In this document: positions 19,265 through 28,642 of the stretch, piece after piece
Numbering within the stretch: the stretch's first letter is position 1
Layout of the letters: each line of letters begins with the position of its first letter
Assembly (NCBI RefSeq): GCF_001557535.2
Contig: NZ_CP014310.1
Coordinates: 248,001 to 312,000, forward strand
Source: Burkholderia sp. PAMC 26561
Lineage (GTDB): Bacteria; Pseudomonadota; Gammaproteobacteria; Burkholderiales; Burkholderiaceae
DNA: 64,000 bases
Direction of reading: 5' to 3'
Made by a program: the position numbers and the translations under genes
The notes under the pieces: model-generated
What the model saw: only the letters and a program-made list of their open reading frames with translations
What the model was told of the DNA's origin: nothing
Database searches by the model: none

Positions 19265-19763
19265 TCGATTCTCCCGCGGCGACGGCGTCTTCGGAGCGCG
19301 TCGCGAGCTTCACGGCGTCGACGATCTGCTGGTAGCCGGTACAACGGCAAAGGTTGCCGTCGATCGCATTGCGAATCTGCGCCTCGTCGGGGTGCGGGTG
19401 CTTCGCGACCAGCCCGTGGCACGCGATCAGCATGCCCGGCGTGCAATAGCCGCATTGCAGCGCGTGCGCTTCGCAGAACGCATCCTGAATTCTCGTCAGC
19501 GCGCCGCGTTCCGGCGCCAGACCTTCGACGGTAGTGACGGACATGCCGTCGGCCTGCACGGCGAACATGCAGCAGGAGCGCACCGGGTCGCCGTTCAGCA
19601 GCACCGAGCAGGCGCCGCAGATGCCGTGCTCACAGCCGACGTGCGTGCCGGTGAGCGCGAGATGCTCGCGCAGAAAATCGACCAGCGTCGTGCGCGGTTC
19701 CACCATGCGCGGCTGGATCACGCCGTTGACCTTGATCTCGACAGGGACGAGCGTATTGGACAT
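19257..19763 (-). CDS. [2Fe-2S] small subunit of molybdenum hydroxylase
   Basis: 168 residues. The plant-type ferredoxin cluster is CEHGICGACSVLLNGDPVRSC and the C-terminal helical cluster is CGYCTPGM ... NLCRCTGYQQI. It passes electrons from the Mo site to FAD. The tail is extended by Ala/Glu-rich residues overlapping the start of the Mo subunit, a sign of coupled translation. Confidence 0.92.
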   Translation of the reverse strand: MSNTLVPVEIKVNGVIQPRMVEPRTTLVDFLREHLALTGTHVGCEHGICGACSVLLNGDPVRSCCMFAVQADGMSVTTVEGLAPERGALTRIQDAFCEAHALQCGYCTPGMLIACHGLVAKHPHPDEAQIRNAIDGNLCRCTGYQQIVDAVKLATRSEDAVAAGESNV

Positions 19764-19795
19764 GAAAAGGTCTCCTCGTTCTGGGGGCGGGCGCT

Positions 19796-20671
19796 TTAGC
19801 GGCCGGCGCGGCTCGCCGCGTCCATCAGGACGCGCGTCATCATCACGGCGCCGAGGTGGCGCCGATAGTCGCTGTCCGCGTGAAGGTCCGAGCCGGGCGA
19901 CGCCTGCTCGACGGCCGCGTGCGCGAGCTCACGTGCGATGCGCTCATCGATTCGCCTTCCTGATAGTTGCGCCGCGAGGGCCGGAAACGCGAGCGGCGTG
20001 CCGTCGACGCCGCCGAGTCCGATCGCCGCGCGCACGCAGATACCGTCCGGATCGAATTGCAGCTGACAGGCGGCAGCGGCCATTGCAAAGTCGCCGTGGC
20101 GCATCGCCGTTTCGTCGAACGCGGTGAACACGCCCGGACCTTGCCATACCGGCCATTCGATTTCGACCAGACATTCGGTTTCGCCGAGCGCGGTGAACAT
20201 CGGGCCGAGGAAAAATTCGGACGCGTCGACTTCGCGCACGCCGTCGGCCTCGCTGCGCAGGCGCAATTTCGCGCCGAGCACCGTGGCCGCGAGCGGCAAC
20301 TCAGCCGACGGATCGGCATGCACGAGACTGCCGCCGACCGTGCCGCGATTGCGTGTCTGCACGTGGCCGACCCATTGCAGCGCATCGCGCACGAGCGGCA
20401 CTGCCGCGTGCAGCGCGCGGTTGTCTTCAATATCGCGTTGACGCAGCGCCGCGCCGGTTACCACGCGTTCGGCGCCGATCTCGACCTGCTTGAGTTCGGC
20501 GAGCCAGTTTATATCGATTAGCACTGCCGGGCGCGCAAGCCGTAACGCCATCATCGGCACGAGGCTCTGGCCGCCCGCGATCGGTTTCGCGTCGATGCCG
20601 TGCTGCGCGAGCAGGCTGAGCGCGTGATCGACGCTGCGTGCGCGAAAATAGTCAAAAGGAGCCGCCTTCAT
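19796..20671 (-). CDS. FAD-binding medium subunit of molybdenum hydroxylase
   Basis: 291 residues. FAD-binding motifs are AKPIAGGQSLVPMMALRLARP (written here over its core) near residues 32-50 and TRNRGTVGGSLVHADPSAE near residue 110, with a C-terminal CO_deh_flav_C domain. It is the first gene of the operon and starts at ATG 20671. The order M-S-L is the standard cox/xdh-like order. A truncated lysR gene points the other way about 250 bases upstream and may once have controlled this operon. Confidence 0.9.
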   Translation of the reverse strand: MKAAPFDYFRARSVDHALSLLAQHGIDAKPIAGGQSLVPMMALRLARPAVLIDINWLAELKQVEIGAERVVTGAALRQRDIEDNRALHAAVPLVRDALQWVGHVQTRNRGTVGGSLVHADPSAELPLAATVLGAKLRLRSEADGVREVDASEFFLGPMFTALGETECLVEIEWPVWQGPGVFTAFDETAMRHGDFAMAAAACQLQFDPDGICVRAAIGLGGVDGTPLAFPALAAQLSGRRIDERIARELAHAAVEQASPGSDLHADSDYRRHLGAVMMTRVLMDAASRAGR

Positions 20672-20921
20672 GTGCGTCGTCTCCTGTTGGTTTGCCGGTG
20701 TTGATGTCCGGGGCGACCCGGATATTGGTGCGCGTGCGGTTGCACGCGTGGTTCGGGTTGTCTCACTCTTGCTCCTCGAATGCGTCCGCGGGAAGACAAG
20801 CCTCTCTCGGGAATACGGGCAGTGTCGTCGCCGTCGTGGTTTGACGCAATTGACGAAACATCACGCCTTGTGAGAAAAACTGACCCGACCTTGATGGGCG
20901 GGTCGACAGAATTTCTCCACC

Positions 20922-21068
20922 ATGACAAGAAAACTTCCTCCGCTGAACGCAGTCCGGGCTTTCGAAGCTGCCGGCCGGCACGTGAGTTTCACGAAGGCCG
21001 CCACGGAACTGAACGTCACGCACGGCGCGGTGAGCCGCCAGGTTGCATTGTTGGAAAGCTGGCTCGGC
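20922..21068 (+). pseudogene. LysR-type regulator N-terminal fragment cut by IS6-like element
   Basis: [20 protein letters not shown] begins a GcvA-like LysR helix-turn-helix ([27 protein letters not shown]), which ends abruptly at the inverted repeat of the IS6-like element at 21069. Only about 49 residues survive. It closely resembles the N-terminus of the intact LysR gene at 23878-24819 but is not identical. Being divergent from the Mo-hydroxylase operon, it was probably that operon's regulator. Confidence 0.85.
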
Positions 21069-21631
21069 GGCACTGTCAGGTTGTTGGAGATGTGGCGGTA
21101 AAATGAAGCGATGAAGAAGACGAAATCGCTTTATCATGGCCATCGTTTCCTTGCTATCGTCATCAGCCGCGCCGTTCGCTGGTACTTCCGGTTCGGCCTG
21201 AGCCTGCGCGACATCGAGGAGTTGTTGCTCGAGCGTGGTGTCCTGGTCACGTACGAAACGATCCGTTCCGGCGGCGACGGCTGATACTCCTGAACTCGCT
21301 CAGGTAAAGCACGGTTTCGTCAAAGCAGCCGCTCGCGTAAACAATAGCGCCGAGAACAGCCACCAGCCAACCCGTAGGCGCGAACGCCAGATGTGTGGCT
21401 TTCGCGATGTGCGTCGCACGCAGGCATTTCTTTCATGCTTCGGCCCGATCCGTTAGCACTTTGCGCTTCCAAGACATGAGATGAACGCTGCACGTCATCG
21501 AGCCATACTAAAGGAACGCCTCGGCACATGGCATGGTTGGACTGTCTCTGTCGCAATCGAGACAGTTATCTGATAAGGATAACCACACGTGTGCCGCACA
21601 GTTCGCCTACAGCCGCCAACTTGACAACGCC
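21069..21631 (+). mobile_element. Internally deleted IS6-family derivative, left copy (563 bp)
   Basis: The ends are imperfect inverted repeats of about 24 bp (GGCACTGTCAGGTTGTTGG at the left; GGCGTTGTCAAGTTGGCGG on the opposite strand at the right). Inside, 21111-21284 encodes the IS6 transposase N-terminus (MKKTKSLYHGHRFLAIVISR, then RWYFRFGLSLRDIEELLLERG) up to TYETIR, where it jumps to SGGDG and a stop. In another frame the IS6 C-terminus (VNNSAENSHQPTRRRERQM, then FLSCFGPIR, stop) follows. The DDE core between is missing, so the element is non-autonomous. An inverted copy with about two base differences lies at 27607-28169. No 8-bp target duplication is visible. Confidence 0.85.
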
Positions 21632-22155
21632 TTCGCAACCCATGCACGGAACTGGTCCGGCGCACGCGATGCACGCGACGGTTGATGCGAAAAGCCTTCA
21701 TCCCGCTGTTTGTCGCGAATCGCATCAACGCACCAGAGCCGACCGTGCGGTGGTCGGGTTATTGGCATCCATGGTGTCCGGCAGGCGTGAGGCTTAAGGA
21801 CATCGTGTGATTTTTTCTAGCTTGTCGGCAAGGGATGCTTGCCTAAGACTTCACTTCCAGTGAGAACCGCTTCATTTCGCACATTCGTGCCGGGGATCTG
21901 GCCGCGCCCTTGCGTCGCTGGCCAGATCGTCGGCGGGGCCACGCTGATTACGGCCGCAAACGCCTGTGTCTAGGCTTGCAAAGCGAATGGCACGGCCCAC
22001 AATTCCAGTCAACATAAACCTGCCGATCAAAGCCTCAGTCGCCCGAAGATTTATTGGACAGTCAAACAGCGAATTTACATTGCGACGGTTTGGAGGGGGG
22101 CTGATAGGCAGTGATTATAAATCGCAGCGATTGCCGGACGGCAGAGGAAAAAATT
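21632..22155. other. Upstream region of the aldehyde dehydrogenase gene
   Basis: No gene is seen. The stretch 21805-21879 is a regulatory-looking box repeated elsewhere in the window. The last 150 bases before the ATG are also shared, in diverged form, with 35740-35877. Confidence 0.6.
21805..21879 (+). promoter_or_regulatory. Shared upstream box, copy 1 (before aldehyde dehydrogenase)
   Basis: About 75 bases starting GTGTGATTTTTTCTAG and containing TTGTCGGC, GCCTAAGACTTCAC and CCAGTGA, ending near TTCATTTCG. The same order of blocks recurs at 24909-24981 and 35660-35734. The LysR encoded at 23878-24819 is a candidate regulator. Confidence 0.5.
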
Positions 22156-23634
22156 ATGAAAATCACAATGGAACGCCAGGATCTGCTCCCGGCCGCATTT
22201 TTTGTCGGCGGTGAATGGCGGCAAGCAAGCGACGGTCGTCAACTCGACGTCACGAACCCGGCAAACAACAGCGTATTCGCCACGGTGCCAGACGGCACGT
22301 CGAGCGACGCACTCGATGCTGTGAATGCGGCCTACGCAGCCTTTCCGTCATGGAGAGCGGTCCCCGCCAAGCAACGCTCGATGATTCTCAAGCGGTGGGC
22401 CGATCTGATAATTGCCAATCAGGATGAACTCGGCAAACTCATCTCCAGTGAACAGGGAAAACCTCTCGCCGAAGGTTGTGGCGAAGTCGTCTACGCCGCG
22501 AGCTACGTCGAGTGGTTCGCTGAGGATGCGACTCGTGCCAACGGCGAGGTGATTCCGTCGCCGCAACCCGGGCGGAGAATGCTGGCGCTGAAGGAACCGG
22601 TCGGTGTGGTGGCAGCGATCACCCCCTGGAACTTCCCCGCGGCAATGATCGCTCGTAAGATTGCGCCGGCGCTGGCTGCAGGTTGTACGGTTGTGTGCAA
22701 GCCGGCGGAGGACACGCCGCTGACTTCACTGGCGTTGATAAAGCTCGCTCAGGATGCTGGCGTTCCGGCCGGCGTCCTAAACATAGTGACCGCGTCGCGG
22801 GAGCGCACGCCGGAGGTGGTGGATGTGTGGCTCAACGATGCACGAGTCCGCAAAATCACCTTCACGGGGTCCACACCCGTTGGGAAACACCTCGCCGCGC
22901 AATCATCCGCGACGCTGAAGAAGCTCTCGTTGGAGCTCGGCGGTAATGCACCCTTTATCGTCTTCGACGATGCCGACATTGAGGCCGCTGTTGATGGCCT
23001 GATGGCCGCCAAATTTCGCAACGGGGGACAGACTTGCGTTTGCCCGAACAGAGTCTATGTGCAGGCAACGATTCACGAAGAATTCGTTGACCTTCTTGTG
23101 AGCCGCGTCTCTTCCCTGAATGTCGGGCCCGCGAGCGACCCCCGATCACAGATCGGACCGATGATCAATGTGCGCGCCATCGAGAAGATCGACCGACACG
23201 TTCAAAATGCCGTTTCGAACGGGGCGCGGATAGTCTGTGGCGGACGAAGGTTGCCGACCGAAGAAATGGGTGGACCGAACTACTACCTACCGACCGTCCT
23301 TGTCGGCGCAAACAATTCAATGGAATGCAGCTGGGAAGAGACGTTTGGGCCGGTGGTCTCGGTGACGACCTTCCAGTCGGAAGAGGAGGTTATCGCAGCG
23401 GCGAATGACACACCATTCGGCCTCGCCGGCTACTTCTACACTACTGACGTTCGCCGCATTGCCAGGGTAACGGACGCTCTCGAGTGTGGCATTGTCGGCA
23501 TCAACGAAGGCGTGCTTGCGGCGGAAGCTGCGCCATTCGGTGGGGTAAAAGAATCTGGGTACGGCCGCGAGGGATCGACTCACGGATTAGACGACTACAT
23601 GCACGTCAAATATGTGTGTCAGGGTCAGCTTTAA
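22156..23634 (+). CDS. gabD: NAD(P)-dependent succinate-semialdehyde dehydrogenase-type aldehyde dehydrogenase
   Basis: 492 residues from ATG 22156 (MKITMERQDLLPAAFFVGGE). Aldehyde-dehydrogenase landmarks: ITPWNFPAAMIARK, CKPAEDTPLTSLAL, FTGSTPVGKHLA, the catalytic general base in LELGGNAPFIVF, and the catalytic Cys in NGGQTCVCPNRVYVQ. The C-terminus GVKESGYGREGSTHGLDDYM is typical of GabD. It is intact and sits inside the IS6-bounded segment with the flavoprotein and aminotransferase genes. The exact substrate is not fixed by the sequence. Confidence 0.88.
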   Translation: MKITMERQDLLPAAFFVGGEWRQASDGRQLDVTNPANNSVFATVPDGTSSDALDAVNAAYAAFPSWRAVPAKQRSMILKRWADLIIANQDELGKLISSEQGKPLAEGCGEVVYAASYVEWFAEDATRANGEVIPSPQPGRRMLALKEPVGVVAAITPWNFPAAMIARKIAPALAAGCTVVCKPAEDTPLTSLALIKLAQDAGVPAGVLNIVTASRERTPEVVDVWLNDARVRKITFTGSTPVGKHLAAQSSATLKKLSLELGGNAPFIVFDDADIEAAVDGLMAAKFRNGGQTCVCPNRVYVQATIHEEFVDLLVSRVSSLNVGPASDPRSQIGPMINVRAIEKIDRHVQNAVSNGARIVCGGRRLPTEEMGGPNYYLPTVLVGANNSMECSWEETFGPVVSVTTFQSEEEVIAAANDTPFGLAGYFYTTDVRRIARVTDALECGIVGINEGVLAAEAAPFGGVKESGYGREGSTHGLDDYMHVKYVCQGQL

Positions 23635-23877
23635 GTGTGACCTTGCTGCCGGTGCATTAGCCGGCTATCCACCGGCAGCACTCCTTCGCCCAGTCGGCGG
23701 CAACCCCCATGCCTTGGCGTGGCCGGTTGCACCGTCAGCGGCGTGTTGGATCTGGAATGCGATCGAGTTGGGTTTGCCAAAGCAAACGATTGAACGGTGC
23801 GCACGCTATCGAGCCCAGGAGTGCCGACTTCTTTGAGTCAACCTTGCGGCCGACGCACGATAGTGACACCGCCGAAG

Positions 23878-24819
23878 TCAGTCGGCAGTCGCAAGCCAAC
23901 CCTGCTCCTTTGACCATGTATCAGTCGACGTCTCCGTTCCGCGCCCCTCCCGCAGCAGCCAGTCGAAAAAGTCGTCCACGACGCGATTATTGGCGCTCGC
24001 GTGGGAGGCGTTGGCATAGTAACTACGCCTTTTCGCCGCCAACAGTCCAAAAGGCGCGCACAGTCGCCCCGCGACAATGTCGTCAAGTACCAGAAATAAC
24101 GGTACCAGTACAACACCCAATCCCTCGGCGGCAGCTTGCAGGGCAAAAAACATCTGCTCGAATTGAAGTACGGTCGCGCCTCGAAGGTTGGGGAGATCCG
24201 CGGCGCTAAGCCAGTCCACCCACGAGCACAGCTCAGTGCTATAGGCAATCAGGGTTTGCCGCGCCAGATCCGCTGGCTGGCGTAATTGCCCCTTATCCAG
24301 AAGGTCGACATGGCAAACCGGCACAATGAGTTCGGACATGAAAGCTTCTGATCGACAGCCGCGCGATGGCGCGTGCGCCCCACGAATCGCAATGTCGTAA
24401 CCATGCTCCGCGAAATCAGGCGGCGCCAATGACGTGGTCAACCGGATCTCGACTTTAGGACATAGTCGCTGAAAGGTTGAAAGGCGAGGAAGAAGCCAGC
24501 GCATCGTGAAAGTAGGCGGTGCGTTGACAATCAGGGTGCTCGGAGTTGCACCATCGTGAAGGTTGGACGAAGCGACTGTCAGCCGGTCCAATAGGGACGT
24601 CAACTCGGCGGCATAGACGCGGCCGGCGTCGGTCAGCGACAGCAGAGAACCTGAACGCCTGAAGAGCGACGTACCCAGCCAGCCCTCGAGGAGCGAAACC
24701 TGGCGGCTGATCGCCCCGTGTGTCACATGCAGTTCCTTCGCAGCCTTTGTAAAACTCACTTGGCGTGCTGCCGCTTCGAAAGCACGAACGGCGTTAAGGG
24801 GTGGCAGGTTTCGAGACAT
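23878..24819 (-). CDS. GcvA-like LysR-family transcriptional regulator
   Basis: 313 residues. The N-terminal winged HTH is FTKAAKELHVTHGAISRQVSLLEGWLGTSLFRR; the rest is a LysR substrate-binding domain (VNAPPTFTMRWLLPRL, HGYDIAIRGA, GLGVVLVPLFLV). It is divergent from the flavoprotein gene at 25111, with the shared box copy 2 between them, the usual LysR arrangement. It is the only intact regulator in the 21-28 kb segment. Confidence 0.88.
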   Translation of the reverse strand: MSRNLPPLNAVRAFEAAARQVSFTKAAKELHVTHGAISRQVSLLEGWLGTSLFRRSGSLLSLTDAGRVYAAELTSLLDRLTVASSNLHDGATPSTLIVNAPPTFTMRWLLPRLSTFQRLCPKVEIRLTTSLAPPDFAEHGYDIAIRGAHAPSRGCRSEAFMSELIVPVCHVDLLDKGQLRQPADLARQTLIAYSTELCSWVDWLSAADLPNLRGATVLQFEQMFFALQAAAEGLGVVLVPLFLVLDDIVAGRLCAPFGLLAAKRRSYYANASHASANNRVVDDFFDWLLREGRGTETSTDTWSKEQGWLATAD

Positions 24820-24908
24820 GACGAGCGATCGATGTTAAAGGGCCGAAGCACCCAATGTTACTCCTGTCCAATATTACTCCCGCCCCCCCTGTGATTTCTA
24901 CTCACGCA

Positions 24909-24981
24909 GTGTGATTTTTGATCGATTGTCGGCGAAACACACCTGCCCAATACTTCGCCCAATGAAAGCTGCCTCGTTTCG
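24909..24981 (+). promoter_or_regulatory. Shared upstream box, copy 2 (between lysR and flavoprotein gene)
   Basis: GTGTGATTTTTGATCGATTG, then TCGGCG, a CCTGCCCAATACTTCGCC block and AATGAAAGCTGCCTCGTTTCG (given in parts) align with copies 1 and 3. It lies in the lysR-flavoprotein divergent promoter region. Confidence 0.45.
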
Positions 24982-25110
24982 ATACGCTCGCCCCGGCGAT
25001 CAAGCCCATGCGCCCGGGTGACCTGCCGCGCACGGCAGTGAGGCAGCTCGAGCCGGCGCCCACACAAGCTGGCCTGCCGATGGCTACACCAACATCAGGA
25101 TGAATTGACC

Positions 25111-26483
25111 ATGTATGACGTTCTAGTGATAGGCCATGGCGCCGCCGGCCTCGCAGCTGCGATCAGCGCGGCGGAAAGCGCTTCAAATGCTCGAGTCGTA
25201 GTCCTCGAACGCATGTCTCCCGACGTGGCAGGAGGCAATACGCGGTGGAGTCCGTCCAACATGCGCATGAGTTCCGTGGATGAGGTAGCGCCGGGATTCG
25301 AGGACGACATGATGGCCGCGAGTGGGGGGCGCGGCGATCGTTCCTACTTTCGAAAACTTGCGGAACAGGCGCCTGACACTTTGGCTTGGGCCGTGCAGCA
25401 TGGCGTTCAGTTCAAGACCATGGACTATTTTCTGAAGGGGTGGCCGACCCGCATTCAGCCGGTCGGACGCGGCGCCGCGATCGTCGAGGCGCTGCGAGAG
25501 TCAGCTATTAAAAAAGGCGTCGAATTTGTATATGAATGCCGAGCCCAACGTCTAGTTATGAATTCTTCGGGCTCGGTTGAAGGTGTAGAGACAGTCGATG
25601 GTCGCCGGTTCGCCGCAAAGGCGGTGGTTCTCGCCAGTGGCGGATTCCAGGGTGATCCCGCCATGCTGCGCGCTCACTTCGGGCCTCTCGGCGAAACCCT
25701 GCGAATGATCTCCCCCGGCACGGCCCACGACTCCGGGGAAGGCATCCGCATGGGGCTTGACGCCGGTGCCGTCGCCTCAGGCGACTGGAACGGCATGCAC
25801 ATCGAGCCCGTCGACCCGCGAAGCGAACGGCCCGCGGCGCTTGTTATCGTGTACCCGTTTGGAATCGTCGTTGACGTCGAGGGGCACCGGTTTTTCGACG
25901 AAGGCGCAGGCCTCGTCCATGAAACTTGGGAGCAGCTTTCGCGCACGATCCATTTCGAGAAGCCGCAAAGTGTGGCATGGACGATTTTCGATTCCAAACT
26001 GCATGAAGTGGCCGGCTACGAAAATGCGATTCGCTCCGACGTGCCTCCTCTGCAGTCGGACTCGATATCCGGCCTCGCATCGCTTGCTGGAATTCCACCC
26101 GTTGCGCTAGAGCAAAGCATTGCGAGGTACAACGAAGCGTGCACGGGCGAGCAAGCGACATTTGAAGCCTCGCGCCGCGACGGCCTCTCGACAGCGGGAT
26201 TACTCCGGGCAAGTCCAACTGGGCTCGTCCGCTAGACCGACCGCCTTTTTTCGCCTTCCCGCTCGTCGGCGCTCTTGTGTATACCTTTGGTGGCCTGGCG
26301 ACCGACCTCGACTCTCGAGTACTCGCCTCGCATGGACCGATTCGCGGACTTTACGCGGCAGGAGAAATCACTGGTCATTTCCATGGCACGGCGCCGAACG
26401 CCGTGGCTGTCTTACGCGCACTAGTCTTCGGGCGCATCGCCGGAAGTAATGCAATCAAGGATCTCACTGGACCGAGGGAATGA
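25111..26483 (+). pseudogene. FAD-dependent dehydrogenase (TcuA / fumarate-reductase flavoprotein type), frameshifted
   Basis: Starts MYDVLVIGHGAAGLAAAISA, a Rossmann FAD site. GGNTRWSPSNMRMS, VVLASGGFQGDPAML and TAHDSGEGIRMGLDAGA are typical of tricarballylate dehydrogenase TcuA and related flavoproteins. Near 26203 one base appears lost: the first frame ends in a stop at 26235, while the next frame continues PGKSNWARPLDRPPFFAFP, VYTFGGLATDLDSRVL and GLYAAGEITGHFHGTAPNA to 26483. Together they give the full 455 residues or so expected. Function is lost unless the indel is a sequencing error. Confidence 0.8.
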
Positions 26484-26561
26484 GCGACAAGATTTATACG
26501 TCCACGTCGCCGCTGCGGCGGTCGAGGGCACCGGTAGTTTCATCATCTAGCGATCAAACAC

Positions 26562-27583
26562 ATGAATTCAATCTCTCAGCAAGCGCCCATTGAACGTCCT
26601 GCCTTTGGAACAGTACTTGTCGACCATATGGCCGTCGCGACGTATCGCGACGGCGCTTGGGGCAATCACGATCTGCGCCCGACGGGCACTATCCCTATTC
26701 ACCCCACCGCGCATGTGCTGCACTACGCCAGTAGCTGTTTCGAGGGCTTCAAGGCCTATCGGGGACGCGATGGGAAGGTGAATGTCTTTCGAATGGATCG
26801 TCACATCGAGCGAATGCGCCAGAGCGCACGTGCATTGGCCTTGCCGGAGCCCGATGCGGCGCAGCTTGCGGAGATGATTCGCGAATTGATTGACCGCAAC
26901 CGCACCAGTGTTCCCGAAGCACCCGGAGCACTGTACATTCGGCCGTTGTTGTTCGGCACGATGGCCGGACTTGGTGCGGCCGCGACCCCGCCAACTGAAG
27001 CGAGCCTGATCGTCATCGCGAGTCCCGTTTGGGATTACTTCGCGGGCGGTCCGAAACCGCTGCGCATCTACGTCGACGATAAGCATCAACGCACCGCTCC
27101 CCACCTGGGCATGATAAAGACAGGGGGAACTATGCTTCGGCGATGGGACCGACGCGAGAAGCGCGCAAGCTATACGACGTCGACCAGGTGTTGTTCTGCC
27201 CACGCGGCGAAGTTCAAGAAACCGGTGCGGCGAACTTCATCCTGGTCCGTGACGGACACTTGCTCACGCGCAATCTTGACAGTACTTTTCTGCACGGCGT
27301 CACCCGAGACTCTCTGCTGACGATGGCCCGCGATCAGGGTTATGTTGTAGAAGAGCGGCTTGTCAGAGTCGACGAGATGCTGGAGTGGGCGCGCCACGGT
27401 GAGGCCGCGTTGGCGGGTACCGCTGCCGTTCTTGCGGGCGTTGGAACGCTTCTTTACGAGGACAAGGAGATCCGCGTCGGCGACGGCGCCGTAGGGCCGG
27501 TCACTCAACAGCTTCGCTCACAGTTGATTGCCATCCAGCAGGGTGAAGTTGCGGATCAGTACGGCTGGTTGGCCTCGGTTTGA
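26562..27583 (+). pseudogene. ilvE: Branched-chain amino acid aminotransferase (IlvE-type), frameshifted
   Basis: A class IV PLP aminotransferase of about 340 residues split into two frames. The 5' frame has HVLHYASSCFEGFKAYRG, NVFRMDRHIERM and APHLGMIKTGG. A base is missing just after this catalytic-Lys segment (KTGG, near 27130), and the other frame continues NYASAMGPTREA-like sequence, then VLFCPRGEVQETGAANF and GTAAVLAGVG to 27583. It lies 79 bases after the flavoprotein gene and was presumably cotranscribed. A housekeeping ilvE is expected elsewhere. Confidence 0.8.
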
Positions 27584-27606
27584 GGCAATGGCAAACGAGA
27601 TTCAGG

Positions 27607-28169
27607 GGCGTTGTCAAGTTGGCGGCTGTAGGCGAACTGTGCGGCACACGTGTAGTTATCCTTATCAGATAACTGTCTCGATTGCGACAGAGACAGTCCA
27701 ACCATGCCATGTGCCGAGGCGTTCCTTTAGTATGGCTCGATGACGTGCAGCGTTCATCTCATGTCTTGGAAGCGCAAAGTGCTAACGGATCGGGCCGAAG
27801 CATGAAAGAAATGCCTGCGTGCGACGCGCATCGCGAAAGCCACACATCTGGCGTTCGCGCCTACGGGTTGGCTGGTGGCTGTTCTCGGCGCTATTGTTTA
27901 CGCGAGCGGCTGCTTTGACGAAACCGTGCTTTACCTGAGCGAGTTCAGGAGTATCAGCCGTCGCCGCCGGAACGGATCGTTTCGTACGTGACCAGGACAC
28001 CACGCTCGAGCAACAACTCCTCGATGTCGCGCAGGCTCAGGCCGAACCGGAAGTACCAGCGAACGGCGCGGCTGATGACGATAGCAAGGAAACGATGGCC
28101 ATGATAAAGCGATTTCGTCTTCTTCATCGCTTCATTTTACCGCCACATCTCCAACAACCTGACAGTGCC
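27607..28169 (-). mobile_element. Internally deleted IS6-family derivative, right copy (563 bp, inverted)
   Basis: Reverse complement of 21069-21631 with the same length, the same internal deletion and the same stop codons. I count about two substitutions: one changes Val to Ala in the transposase C-terminal remnant and one lies near the inner end. The transposase start faces outward to the right. Its outer end abuts the livJ/K fragment at 28170 directly. Confidence 0.85.
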
Positions 28170-28407
28170 GCCAGTGCAGATTTACGCGCCGTTCACGTAT
28201 GACGCCGTGTACGTGATCGTCGACGCAATGAAGCGCGCCAACTCCATCGAAGCGCCCAAGGTGCTCGCGGCGATCGCCACGACAGACTTCAACGGTCTGA
28301 CGGGGCATATCGCATTCGACGACAAGGGCGATTTGAAGGCGGGCACCATCACGCTTTTCGACTTCAAGGACAAGAAGAAGGACGTTCTCGACGTCGTGAA
28401 GCAGTGA
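28170..28407 (+). pseudogene. livK: 3' fragment of a branched-chain amino-acid ABC transporter binding protein (livJ/K)
   Basis: The surviving 78 residues (VQIYAPFTYDAVYVIVDAMK ... DVLDVVKQ) align with the C-terminus of the complete binding protein at 37911-39056 (IQIYAPFTYDAVYIVVDAMK ... LLDVVKM). The first 300 or so codons, signal peptide and promoter are replaced by the IS6-like element. It lies 235 bases ahead of livH, so the liv operon has lost its own binding-protein gene and upstream promoter. Confidence 0.85.
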
Positions 28408-28642
28408 TGGTCTGGCATTTGCGGTTCCATGGCGCCTGATCGAGAGCGCCGTTTTCGTATTCGTCCGGGAACGCCCGCTGCCTCATCCGGCGGCAGGCGC
28501 GCATCGGTCGATTAACCCGGTCGATTAACCCTTACCGGTCTTTTGCAAAGTACGCGCGGTGCTGCTTCAGATTTCGCTTCACACCGGTTTAGCGGCCGGT
28601 GATAAAGGCGTAATCCGATCGCACGGGGCTAAGGAGCTTTAC

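Noticed and set aside
21061..21068. Target-site duplication around the IS6-like elements
   Set aside because: The 8-bp sequences next to the inner and outer ends do not match each other in direct or inverted orientation.
28408..28642. A promoter for livH in the gap after the livK fragment
   Set aside because: No convincing -35/-10 pair was seen; only a short direct repeat (CGGTCGATTAACC) at about 28505-28530.
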